Below are positions 8,187 to 15,592 of a DNA stretch of 32,558 bases, in pieces. This DNA comes from Deltaproteobacteria bacterium (lineage in GTDB: Bacteria > Desulfobacterota > Desulfuromonadia > Desulfuromonadales > Geopsychrobacteraceae), in assembly GCA_024276935.1 (NCBI GenBank), contig JAJRWH010000018.1, positions 1-32,558 of the forward strand. Reading direction: 5' to 3'. Position 1 is the first letter of the stretch. Each line of letters begins with the position of its first letter. The position numbers and the translations under genes were made by a program. The notes under the pieces were generated by a model, which was given only the letters and a program-made list of their open reading frames with translations, made no database searches and was not told the DNA's origin.

Positions 8187-8747
8187 ATGTTTTTTGGCAA
8201 ATCAAAATGGATTCTACCTGGCGGAGTTCTGGGAATCCTGCTTATTACTTCAGGATTGCCTGTTTCAGCCTATGCGGGAAATTGCACCAGCAACGCACAG
8301 TGTGACGACGGCCTGTTTTGTAACGGCCGCGAAATCTGCCAGCCGGATGATCCACGGGCAGACATAAAGGGCTGCGTTCCCGGCGACGAACCTCCGGGGG
8401 TCAATGGTCGCTTTAGTGGACCCAGAGTTGATGGTATCTGCCGTCGCGATGACAATCCCTTCACCCGCGATTACTGCGATGAGGAACGTGATCTCTGTCG
8501 GCATGAGCAGGAAGATATCGATGGTGACGGCCACAGTTCAATTCGCTCAGGGGGAGACGATTGCAACGACGAAGATGCACTCATGTTCCCCGGTAATGTC
8601 GAAATATGTGATCCCGATGGCAGAAACGAAGATTGTGACCCGACAACTGTCGGCAGAAAAGATTCTGACGGTGATGGCTATACCGATTCGAGCTGTTTCA
8701 ACACCGGAGCGGACGGAAGGCGAATCTATGATACGCGCAGGCATTGA
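8187..8747 (+). CDS. Exported cysteine-rich protein with MopE-type metal-binding motif
   Basis: A 186-aa secreted protein with a signal peptide ending near ALA-like VSAYA (about residue 30). The mature N-terminus has a Cys-rich element, CTSNAQCDDGLFCNGREIC, of the type common in large surface proteins of myxobacteria and relatives. The C-terminal half has an EF-hand-like DIDGDGH loop, the MopE motif (DDCNDEDALMFPGNVEICD, then a degenerate NEDCDP) and a second DSDGDGYTD loop. These acidic loops suggest calcium-dependent folding; all cysteines would be oxidised outside the cytoplasm. I chose the ATG at 8187, about 12 bases after AGGAAGGA; a TTG at 8175 would leave no space for that ribosome-binding site. 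It follows the first MopE-motif gene by 23 bases and is probably its functional partner or paralogue in the same surface structure. Confidence 0.82.
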   Translation: MFFGKSKWILPGGVLGILLITSGLPVSAYAGNCTSNAQCDDGLFCNGREICQPDDPRADIKGCVPGDEPPGVNGRFSGPRVDGICRRDDNPFTRDYCDEERDLCRHEQEDIDGDGHSSIRSGGDDCNDEDALMFPGNVEICDPDGRNEDCDPTTVGRKDSDGDGYTDSSCFNTGADGRRIYDTRRH

Positions 8748-8766
8748 TCACCCGGGAAGAACGGCG

Positions 8767-9246
8767 ATGAAGATAACGGGAGCCCTGATCTTTCTGTTGA
8801 TCAGTGCCCTTTCTCCTGCGCTATGTCAGGCTGCAAAGCCCTGGGCTCCGGCGTCAAGACTGCAAAAACCCCCCAGGACATACACCCCGCAGCCTCCGGA
8901 CCGTATTCGTACCGGTCAGCTGAAGCTGGTTGGCAAACCCGCAGTGCAACCGCCACCGGATCGCATCCGCACCGGTCAGCTGAAGCTGGTTGGTAAAACA
9001 GCAGTGCAACCGCCACCGGATCGCATCCGCACCGGTCAGCTGAAGCTGATTGGCAAACCAGCCGCGCAACCAGCACCGGACCGTATCCGGACTGGTCAGC
9101 TGAAGCTGGTTGGTAAAACAGCAGTGCAACCGCCACCAGATCGCATCCGCACCGGTCAGCTGAAGCTGATTGGCAAACCAGCCGCGCAACCAGCACCGGA
9201 CCGTATCCGGACTGGTCAGCTGAAGCTGATTGGCAAAACACACTAA
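8767..9246 (+). CDS. Exported tandem-repeat protein (six 20-residue units)
   Basis: A 159-aa secreted protein I cannot assign to a family. Residues 1-22 are a clear signal peptide (ending SPALCQA). After a short Pro-rich stretch the rest is six near-identical 20-residue units, of the form PPDRIRTGQLKLVGKPAVQP. Variation is limited to V/I before GK, P/T after GK, and PP/AP at the junction. The protein is very basic and has no cysteine after the signal peptide. Each unit pairs a Pro-rich linker with a possible beta strand (GQLKLVG), which could form a repetitive fibre, bind an acidic partner, or be cut into repeat-sized peptides; none of these is shown. The start at 8767 has GGAAGAACGGCG before it; an upstream in-frame ATG at 8728 would bury the signal peptide. 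Confidence 0.75.
   Translation: MKITGALIFLLISALSPALCQAAKPWAPASRLQKPPRTYTPQPPDRIRTGQLKLVGKPAVQPPPDRIRTGQLKLVGKTAVQPPPDRIRTGQLKLIGKPAAQPAPDRIRTGQLKLVGKTAVQPPPDRIRTGQLKLIGKPAAQPAPDRIRTGQLKLIGKTH
8891..9240 (+). repeat. 60-bp tandem repeat, six copies, coding
   Basis: Six head-to-tail 60-bp units encode the 20-residue protein repeat, with no indels. Units 3+4 (9001-9120) and 5+6 (9121-9240) differ at only three positions, so the array last grew by duplication of a 120-bp dimer. The arrangement is uninterrupted coding sequence without spacers, so it is not a CRISPR array. Confidence 0.95.
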
Positions 9247-9306
9247 CAAAATTATTGCAAAACTGCCCCCATTTACCCCCTCTGCTCTGGCAGAAAGGAG
9301 CTTAAA

Positions 9307-9690
9307 ATGAAATCTTTTTTTCAGAAACTGCTGATAAGCGGAATCTTGGCAACCGGGCTGACTCTGGTCGGCACCTTTCCCGCGACGGCCAGCTCAACCC
9401 AGGTGACCTTTCAGGTCCCACTGCAAATTCAAAATCTGAATCTGTCTCCCAGCCTGGGATCAGCAACCTTCGTCTCATGCACCATCACACAAAATAGCAA
9501 GGTAGCAGGTGTCGCAATGGTCCGGTTCAGAGCGACAGCAGGAACCTCCACCATTTCAGTCCCTGTCAAAGCCAAACCAGGAATGTCTTTCAAAAAGGGC
9601 GATGACTGGTCCTGTCGATTCCCTTATGAGTATCGTCTGCGATCCTACATGGCCCCAGGCTCGGTCTGGGCAACATCGGGAAAACTTTAG
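9307..9690 (+). CDS. Small exported protein with two cysteines
   Basis: A 127-aa protein with a signal peptide ending near PATASS (about residue 29). The mature part of about 98 residues alternates polar and hydrophobic residues (TQVTFQVPLQIQNLNL, AMVRFRATAGTSTISV), which suggests a beta-sandwich. C58 and C103 are the only cysteines in the mature protein and would make one disulfide. Similar size and layout occur in pilin-like or spore-coat-U-like subunits, but I see no diagnostic motif and make no family assignment. AGGAG six bases before the ATG supports the start. It lies between the repeat protein and the large beta-barrel gene, 60 and 79 bases from them. Confidence 0.75.
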   Translation: MKSFFQKLLISGILATGLTLVGTFPATASSTQVTFQVPLQIQNLNLSPSLGSATFVSCTITQNSKVAGVAMVRFRATAGTSTISVPVKAKPGMSFKKGDDWSCRFPYEYRLRSYMAPGSVWATSGKL

Positions 9691-9769
9691 TTTTTGCAAA
9701 CCACATTATTGTGCCACTGACAACAACCAAAACAACTGCGACTTAAATGCTTATCAAAGGTGTTTACCT

Positions 9770-11776
9770 ATGAAATCAGTATGGCCGATCATACCACCAG
9801 GATTTATCCTGGCGATCTTGTGCCTGTTCGGACAATCCGCCCTTGCCAATTGGCAACCTCTGTTGGTTCAGGGAGATCACCCTGGTTACAGAGTACCAAC
9901 TGAGCCTTTTCGCCTGAAGATTCCGGCGGACATTCCAGATGATACGTTGCAGTCTTTGGCTCTCGAACTTGATGCTGTCGATATCACAGCCATGATCGAA
10001 CGTGAGGGTGATTTTGCGATCTTCAAACCGATCCAGCCTTTGGCAACCGGCCGTCATGAACTGCGCATAGTCGAATACGCCCCTGATGGCAGCATCCTTG
10101 AATTGGGCTTCTGGAGTTTTGAGGTCAGACAATCTGCGTTGTTTCGTGAGTATTCTGCTGCAGCAGAAACCCAGGTAACAACCAGTTATCGTGTGGCCGA
10201 TGAAGATCTGGACCAGCCCACCGCAAACAGGTTGCAGGCGCAAGGCAGCAGCCAGGTTGGATTCAGTGCCGACAATGGAGACTGGCACACCCGCGGACAG
10301 TTTGACCTGTTGCTGGACAGCATCAAAGAAAGCCAGCCCAATGGCCGGGCACTGGACAATGGTGAATTTTTACTGAATGTCGGCAACCGCTATGTCGATG
10401 CCCGGATCGGCCATCAGAATGTCGGCACACCCAGTCTGGTGATGGACAGTTTTCGCCGTCGGGGAGCCTCTCTCGAAGGACGGATTCCGGCTTTCAACTC
10501 ACAAATTACCGGATTTTCTCTGGCGACCAGAGATCTCAGCGGATTCTCTCACGGTCTGGCCATTGGCGATGAAGATCGTCGGGTAAATGGCATTACTTTC
10601 GCCAGTAATCCCCTCTCTGGCCATACCAGAGCCCTTTACCTGAGTGGAACCTTTTTACAGGGCCGTGGACGCGATGATGGGGGGATGGTTGCCTCAATCG
10701 ACGGGCTGGATCCTGACATTACCAAGGGCTCAGCCTGGTCCCTGAGCGCAGACAGCCAGCTCTTCAGTGATCGCCTGCGCCTGCGGGCCGAGTATGCCGG
10801 AACCAGTTATGACTACAGTCTCTCCGACACCCTGGGCGCTGAAGATGACACCGCCTACAGCCTGCTGGCAACATTCAATGATGTCACGGCCCACGGCCTG
10901 AACTGGAACCTGGGTGCTGAAGCCCGTGAAATAGGAACCTTTTTCAAAAGTCTGGCGAATCAGGCCCTGCCAAGTGACCGACGCCTCGTGAGAACCTTCG
11001 GCGGCCTGCAGTGGTCAACCCTGGGATTGCAGGGCAGCTTTGAACAACAGCAGGACAATGTTGAAAACATTGCCCAGTTGCCGTGGATTACAACCGACCT
11101 CGGCAGCCTGAGTCTGAACTGGTCGCCACAACCGAAAAAACCTTCTTTCTGGCTTGGAACTCCCAGCTTCAACCTGACCTACAGCCAGCAAACACAAAAT
11201 CAGACCCGCACCCCCAGCGGATACCTGGGAACAGAAGCCGACAACCGTCTGCAAAGCTGGCAGGGCAGTATCACGGCCAGCTATCCCCGTGGAAACTGGG
11301 GTGTTGCCCTGATCTCCAGCAGCTTTCGAGATCAAACGGGACTCCAGAGTGATACAGACACCAGGGGTGCTACCTTTGATGGCAGCCTGAATCTGGACCG
11401 GCTCACCCTGGCTCCAGCCATCAATTACGATCAGACCGAAGACCAGTCCACCCACCAGACCTCAACCGGCATTACCTACAGCCTGCAAACATCCTTCATC
11501 CTTCTGCCTGACAAGTTAAGTGGCTCATGCTTTTTGAGTTTGAACCAAAACCAGACAACTGACGACTCAATAGATAGTGATACCTTTTCAGCCAACCTGG
11601 CCCTGAACTGGTTACTGCTGGCGGCACAACGCAACCGTCCCGGGTTTGAACTGGGACTGAGTGTTCAGTACTCAGATTTTGAGGATAATCTGGATGCCAC
11701 CAACAGCATCGACACCTACCAGTCATTTTTGACATTGACAACCGTTCTGCCTTTACGGGCCGGACAGGCACAATAA
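9770..11776 (+). CDS. Predicted outer-membrane beta-barrel protein with N-terminal Ig-like domain
   Basis: A 668-aa exported protein of unrecognised family. The signal peptide ends at about residue 26 (GQSALA-NW). Residues 27-120 look like a small beta-sandwich (PFRLKIPADI ... LATGRHELRIVEY ... FWSFEV). From about 125 to the end there are many alternating amphipathic strands with aromatic residues at strand ends and Asp/Asn/Gly/Ser-rich turns (for example LNWNLGAEAREIG, FNLTYSQQTQNQT, LGLSVQYSDFEDN), the pattern of a large outer-membrane barrel. It could be the export or anchoring pore for the exported proteins encoded before it; that is inference from position. The ATG at 9770 has AAAGG nine bases upstream and the signal peptide starts there. 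The closing residues (LRAGQAQ) do not end in the aromatic residue typical of BAM substrates. Confidence 0.75.
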   Translation: MKSVWPIIPPGFILAILCLFGQSALANWQPLLVQGDHPGYRVPTEPFRLKIPADIPDDTLQSLALELDAVDITAMIEREGDFAIFKPIQPLATGRHELRIVEYAPDGSILELGFWSFEVRQSALFREYSAAAETQVTTSYRVADEDLDQPTANRLQAQGSSQVGFSADNGDWHTRGQFDLLLDSIKESQPNGRALDNGEFLLNVGNRYVDARIGHQNVGTPSLVMDSFRRRGASLEGRIPAFNSQITGFSLATRDLSGFSHGLAIGDEDRRVNGITFASNPLSGHTRALYLSGTFLQGRGRDDGGMVASIDGLDPDITKGSAWSLSADSQLFSDRLRLRAEYAGTSYDYSLSDTLGAEDDTAYSLLATFNDVTAHGLNWNLGAEAREIGTFFKSLANQALPSDRRLVRTFGGLQWSTLGLQGSFEQQQDNVENIAQLPWITTDLGSLSLNWSPQPKKPSFWLGTPSFNLTYSQQTQNQTRTPSGYLGTEADNRLQSWQGSITASYPRGNWGVALISSSFRDQTGLQSDTDTRGATFDGSLNLDRLTLAPAINYDQTEDQSTHQTSTGITYSLQTSFILLPDKLSGSCFLSLNQNQTTDDSIDSDTFSANLALNWLLLAAQRNRPGFELGLSVQYSDFEDNLDATNSIDTYQSFLTLTTVLPLRAGQAQ

Positions 11777-11793
11777 AAAGGGGTACTGATGAT

Positions 11794-12954
11794 ATGAAAA
11801 ATCTTGGAATTATCGCCATCCGGAACCTCGCCCTGGGACTGATCTGCCTGTCAGCCTCGCTTGCCAATGCTCAGCTGGGCGCCATCAGCGCAACAAATAC
11901 GCCCTCACAGGTTGTTCTGACAGGCACAGCCCGCAGCACCGTCAACTGGTCGATTATCGAAAATGTGTCCAACCCCGGGCTTATCGGCGTTTCTTCAACC
12001 AGTGGCGTTTTTATGGCCCCCGACAACAGTCTGCTGGGAACTGTCAGTAAAACACTTCAGGTTTCACGTAATATTCAGGCCCCGGGACAAACCCTGTTTG
12101 CTATCAGCGAAGCCCTGACTGTTCCGCAAAGTGTTATCCGCCTGGCGCAGAAAAAAGGATTCAACCGGTTTATCTATACCCGTCAGTTTACGGATATTCC
12201 GGACAATACAAGCACTGCTGGTGTCGTAACCTTCGTCATTACCCTCGGTGGGACCGCCAATGAGTTGTCTGTCCGGCGCGTCGAAATGGAATATGATGAT
12301 GGCCATATCAGTGCCGTTGTCTCCCCGCAAAGCCAGCTGCAGGCTCGGGCTATTCTCAGTTACCAGGGGACAGGCCTGCTTGAATATCGCTGGGAAGTGG
12401 CAAGCCCGCCCAGCACCCAGGGGCAGCCTATCTACATCCCGCTGACCAGCCGCAAACAGTATCTGCTGGCAGGAAGCCAGGTTGTCCTGCAATCACCTCA
12501 GCTGCCCACAACAATCAGCGGCAACTATCTGGTTCGGTTAAAAATTGACAAACCGACTCTCGGCTTTACCTTGCCGCTGCTTCGCTATGCCGTTGACCGC
12601 AGCGGACAGGCCAGAAAAAACTTCCAGATCAATCAGGTCCATGTTTCCAGCCCTGCGCCCAACTCTGTTCTGGCTCCCGCGACACTTTTCAGCTGGAGCC
12701 GGGTTCCCGATGCGGTTGCCTATCAGCTGGAAATCTATTCCCAGCCACAACGCGATACTGATCTTCCCGGGCCACAAAAAACCGCACCTCTAGCCGGAGT
12801 CCTCGTCCCGGCAGAGAAGAATCAGCTTCAGGTCAACCAGTTATCGCGTGCGCATCTGCAAAGTGGTCAGGTTTATTACTGGAGGATTATCGCTCTGGCC
12901 GCTGACGGTCATATTATTGCCCGCAGTGATTTCAGGAGTATTCACTTTCAATGA
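11794..12954 (+). CDS. Exported beta-rich protein, possible fibronectin-III-like C-terminal domain
   Basis: A 386-aa protein with a signal peptide ending at SLANA-QL (about residue 26). It has few charged clusters and no cysteine in the mature part. The C-terminal ~100 residues (from about SPAPNSVLAPATLFSWSRV, then AVAYQLEIYS, and VYYWRIIALAADG) match the way fibronectin-III-like repeats of periplasmic FecR-type and surface proteins read: a value phrase, YxLEI, then YYWRI. The N-terminal part is beta-rich and unrecognised. AAGGGG ten bases before the ATG fits a start. Its stop overlaps the start of the ECF sigma factor (ATGA), so structural and regulatory genes are translationally coupled. 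It may cap or tether the beta-barrel protein encoded 17 bases upstream; this is a guess from position. Confidence 0.72.
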   Translation: MKNLGIIAIRNLALGLICLSASLANAQLGAISATNTPSQVVLTGTARSTVNWSIIENVSNPGLIGVSSTSGVFMAPDNSLLGTVSKTLQVSRNIQAPGQTLFAISEALTVPQSVIRLAQKKGFNRFIYTRQFTDIPDNTSTAGVVTFVITLGGTANELSVRRVEMEYDDGHISAVVSPQSQLQARAILSYQGTGLLEYRWEVASPPSTQGQPIYIPLTSRKQYLLAGSQVVLQSPQLPTTISGNYLVRLKIDKPTLGFTLPLLRYAVDRSGQARKNFQINQVHVSSPAPNSVLAPATLFSWSRVPDAVAYQLEIYSQPQRDTDLPGPQKTAPLAGVLVPAEKNQLQVNQLSRAHLQSGQVYYWRIIALAADGHIIARSDFRSIHFQ

Positions 12955-13514
12955 CCGTGGACGACATTGAAGAATTGGCCGCTATCAATGCCGGGGATGA
13001 AGAGGCCATGCAGCGGTTTTTCTACCGGCATGCCACAACCGTCTACCGCTACGTTCTGAGCCGGACACAAGACCAGACTCTGGCAACTGACATTCTGGAT
13101 GTGGTAATGCTCGTCGTCTGGCAGCAAGCCGGGAGCTATCAAAAAAAGGCCTCGATCAGCAGCTGGCTGATCGGGATTGCTCGCCATAAGCTGCTCGACC
13201 ATTTTCGCCGTGAAAAACGCCATCACCACGACGAGCTGGACGAGACCAGCGCGGACGACTCACCACTCAGTGATCAACTGGTTGCCGCAGCACAAAACCG
13301 GGAGTGGGTAAAACATTGCATCTCACATCTCAACCAGCTGCAACGCGAAATGATTCATCTGGCCTTTTACGAGGATATGGCCTATCCCGAAATTGCCCGA
13401 ATTCTTAACTGTCCCACCGGAACCGTTAAATCACGAATGTACCATGCCCGCAAGGCCTTACGCCTATGTCTGGAACGCTTTGCCGGAAGAGGGACTATTC
13501 ATGCCATTACCTGA
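12951..13514 (+). CDS. ECF-family RNA polymerase sigma factor
   Basis: A 187-aa sigma factor. Region 2 at about 20-90 includes the Tyr/His/Leu-rich start FFYRHATTVYRYV and the -10-binding helix SSWLIGIARHKLLDHFRRE. Region 4 at about 122-172 includes LNQLQREMIHLAFYEDMAY, the helix-turn-helix PEIARILNCPTGTVKSRMYHARKAL and its typical end. There is no region 3, as expected for ECF sigmas. The ATG overlaps the TGA of the previous gene by four bases, and its own 3' end overlaps the anti-sigma gene by 14 bases. Placed behind six exported-protein genes and before its anti-sigma factor, it probably directs transcription of this operon or related surface genes. Confidence 0.93.
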   Translation: MTVDDIEELAAINAGDEEAMQRFFYRHATTVYRYVLSRTQDQTLATDILDVVMLVVWQQAGSYQKKASISSWLIGIARHKLLDHFRREKRHHHDELDETSADDSPLSDQLVAAAQNREWVKHCISHLNQLQREMIHLAFYEDMAYPEIARILNCPTGTVKSRMYHARKALRLCLERFAGRGTIHAIT

Positions 13515-14064
13515 TTCGATAAAGGATTTTCAACAGGATCTTCCCTGGCTGGCAAATAACAGCCTGCCCGACAGCGAATCTTCCCCCATCGCCGCCGCTG
13601 TTGCCGATTCAGACACCCTGCATAAGGAGTTGCTGTTTCTCAGTGCCTTGCGCACCAGCACCAAGCAGATTCAGCCCGCTGACCTTCCGCTGGATTTCGC
13701 CTGGCGACGTTTTCAGCAACAGATCCTCACCCGCAAACAACAGCAACGTTTGTCATATTGGCGTTTTGCTGCCCTGGCGGCATCGTTTTTGTTAGTGGTC
13801 CAAAGTCTGATCCTCTTCAACCAGCCTTCCCGGATCGAGCAATTCAAACCCCTGGCTTCAGCCACTGCCGCAACATTTCAGATCCGTTTTACTCAAGAAG
13901 CCACCCAGGGTCAAATCCAGAAACTGTTACGTAAGCATCATTTACGAATTATCGACGGCCCCGGAGCTTCAGGGCTTTACGCGGTGGCCGCCGAAACCGA
14001 TGATGCCGAAGTGTTAAGCCAGCTGCAACAATCAGACGTGGTCGATTATGTGCAGAAAAACTAG
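13501..14064 (+). CDS. Membrane-bound anti-sigma factor with subtilase-propeptide-like periplasmic domain
   Basis: A 187-aa one-pass membrane protein. Residues 1-87 are cytoplasmic and helical. They contain no cysteine, so this is not the zinc-binding (HxxxCxxC) class of anti-sigma domain. The TM segment is at 88-107 (WRFAALAASFLLVVQSLILF). The periplasmic part, 120-187, reads FQIRFTQEATQGQIQKLLRK, then IIDGPGASGLYAVAAE, then VLSQLQQSDVVDYVQ. That alternation resembles the ferredoxin-like I9 propeptide/inhibitor domain of subtilases, and this resemblance is my inference. GAGGGACTATTC precedes the ATG. The gene overlaps the sigma gene by 14 bases and the subtilase gene by 17 bases. The likely role is to hold the ECF sigma factor at the membrane, with the protease encoded next as a candidate partner in release. 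Confidence 0.8.
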   Translation: MPLPDSIKDFQQDLPWLANNSLPDSESSPIAAAVADSDTLHKELLFLSALRTSTKQIQPADLPLDFAWRRFQQQILTRKQQQRLSYWRFAALAASFLLVVQSLILFNQPSRIEQFKPLASATAATFQIRFTQEATQGQIQKLLRKHHLRIIDGPGASGLYAVAAETDDAEVLSQLQQSDVVDYVQKN

Positions 14065-15520
14065 CAAACCTTACCGGCGATTCATTGTCGGGCTGCTCCT
14101 TGGTCTTGTCATGGGAGCCTCGAGTCAGGCGGCCTCACTGGACCTCCCTGCCTCCTCATCTCCCACAGTCTTTCGCCAGGACCCAGAACTGATCTCGGCC
14201 CCGACGACAATAAAAACCGATCAGACCGCTCCTCCCAACCCTCTTCCGGTTGAAACGACGGAGCAACCGTCCGATCAACAGCAACAGATTTTCCCGCCTG
14301 ACAATGATCGTCCGACTGAGGAAAACAGCAGGCTCGACCAGTTAGAGCATTTTTCCAGCGGTGGCAGTCTGCTCGGCACCCCCCTTCCCCCGCTGCCGGA
14401 GCCTCTGCAACAGCTCAAACAACCATCTGATCCCGACAGCTACGTTGTGCAGGAACTGGTCGCGGTAACAGCATCAATGGATGATGCCAAACGACTGGCA
14501 CAAATACTGGCCAGTTCCCAGGCCAGAGCTATCCGCCGCCGCAAGCTGACCGCACTCGGAATGGTCATCAGCACCTTTCGTGTTTCCGCGGGGCAAACAG
14601 CTCCCCAGGTTCGCCAATTGATCCGCGAAAGCTATCCCTCACTCTGGATCGATCTGAACCACATCTATCGTCCGGCAGCAAAAGAAGATGACCGAACCTC
14701 TCTCTATCAGGGAGTTGGCCTGAATAGCAGGCCCGATTGCGGCAAAGGGTTGCGCATTGGTCTTCTTGACGGTCCCATCGACCAGAATCACCCGGCTCTC
14801 AAGGGGCAGAAAATTTCTCAGAAAACCGTCTTTTCTCGCGGACGCAAGGCCGCCAAAACCCGACATGCGACTGCCATCGCCTCATTACTGGTCGGCAATC
14901 CCGCACTGGCGGGGTTGGGGGGGCTGGTCAGCCATGCCACATTGCTCAATGCGATTGTCATGCAGCAGGACAAACAGGGGCATTCTTTCACCAGCGCCGA
15001 AAACCTGTTGACCGGCATAGACTGGTTAGTCTCCCAACAGGTGCAGGTGATTAATATAAGTCTGGGAGGCGAGCGCAACGCCCTGGTGGAAGCCGCCATT
15101 CAACGTGTGACAGGAATCGGAATCGGGATTGTCGCTGCAGCAGGCAATGGAGGTTCCGACGCCATGCCCAGCTACCCGGCAGCAGAAGAAATGGTCATTG
15201 CCGTTACAGCGGTTGATCGTGAAAACCGGATTGCCCCGGCAGCCACCAAAGGTGATTATATTGATCTGGCAGCACCAGGAGTCGATCTCTGGGTGGCCGC
15301 AGAGAATCAAAAAAGTCGTTATATGAGCGGAACCTCCATGGCAGCCCCTTTGGTCAGTGCCGCACTCGCCCAGTTGGGAGGACATCCTGAACAGGGGAAA
15401 CAGCTGTTTCAACAGGCCCGCGACCTGGGAGCCCCTGGCAAAGACCCGGTTTACGGCTGGGGCCTTCTGCAGTTCCCCGCCTGTGAACCGACAGCAAAAG
15501 CCAAACCGACCTCAAACTGA
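14048..15520 (+). CDS. Exported subtilisin-like serine protease (S8 family)
   Basis: A 490-aa secreted protease. Residues 1-29 are a signal peptide (KPYRRFIVGLLLGL core). Residues 30-125 are Pro/Gln/Ser-rich and disordered. Residues about 130-210 form a propeptide-like region (SYVVQELVAVTASMDDAKRL ... PSLWIDLNHIY). The S8 catalytic domain at about 215-480 has a complete triad: D241 (GLLDGPID), H273 (RHATAIASLL) and S430 (SGTSMAAP), with the oxyanion N367 (AAGNGG). It should be active. The only clear start is the ATG at 14048, inside the anti-sigma gene and without a strong ribosome-binding site, so expression is probably coupled. No C-terminal sorting domain or membrane anchor is seen. Possible substrates are the anti-sigma factor or the exported proteins of the same operon. 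Confidence 0.9.
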   Translation: MCRKTSKPYRRFIVGLLLGLVMGASSQAASLDLPASSSPTVFRQDPELISAPTTIKTDQTAPPNPLPVETTEQPSDQQQQIFPPDNDRPTEENSRLDQLEHFSSGGSLLGTPLPPLPEPLQQLKQPSDPDSYVVQELVAVTASMDDAKRLAQILASSQARAIRRRKLTALGMVISTFRVSAGQTAPQVRQLIRESYPSLWIDLNHIYRPAAKEDDRTSLYQGVGLNSRPDCGKGLRIGLLDGPIDQNHPALKGQKISQKTVFSRGRKAAKTRHATAIASLLVGNPALAGLGGLVSHATLLNAIVMQQDKQGHSFTSAENLLTGIDWLVSQQVQVINISLGGERNALVEAAIQRVTGIGIGIVAAAGNGGSDAMPSYPAAEEMVIAVTAVDRENRIAPAATKGDYIDLAAPGVDLWVAAENQKSRYMSGTSMAAPLVSAALAQLGGHPEQGKQLFQQARDLGAPGKDPVYGWGLLQFPACEPTAKAKPTSN

Positions 15521-15592
15521 TTCTCAGCCTGACCTCAATAAAGAAAGCCCCGGTGGTTGTTTTCTGAAACCTGGAATGATACTTAAAGAGCC

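Noticed and set aside
8891-9240. CRISPR array
   Set aside because: Units are contiguous with no unique spacers and the whole array is coding.
8801-9249. Minus-strand open frames of 131-146 codons across the 60-bp repeats
   Set aside because: They arise because the repeat is a multiple of three and has no stop on the other strand. The plus-strand frame has a signal peptide and ribosome-binding site.
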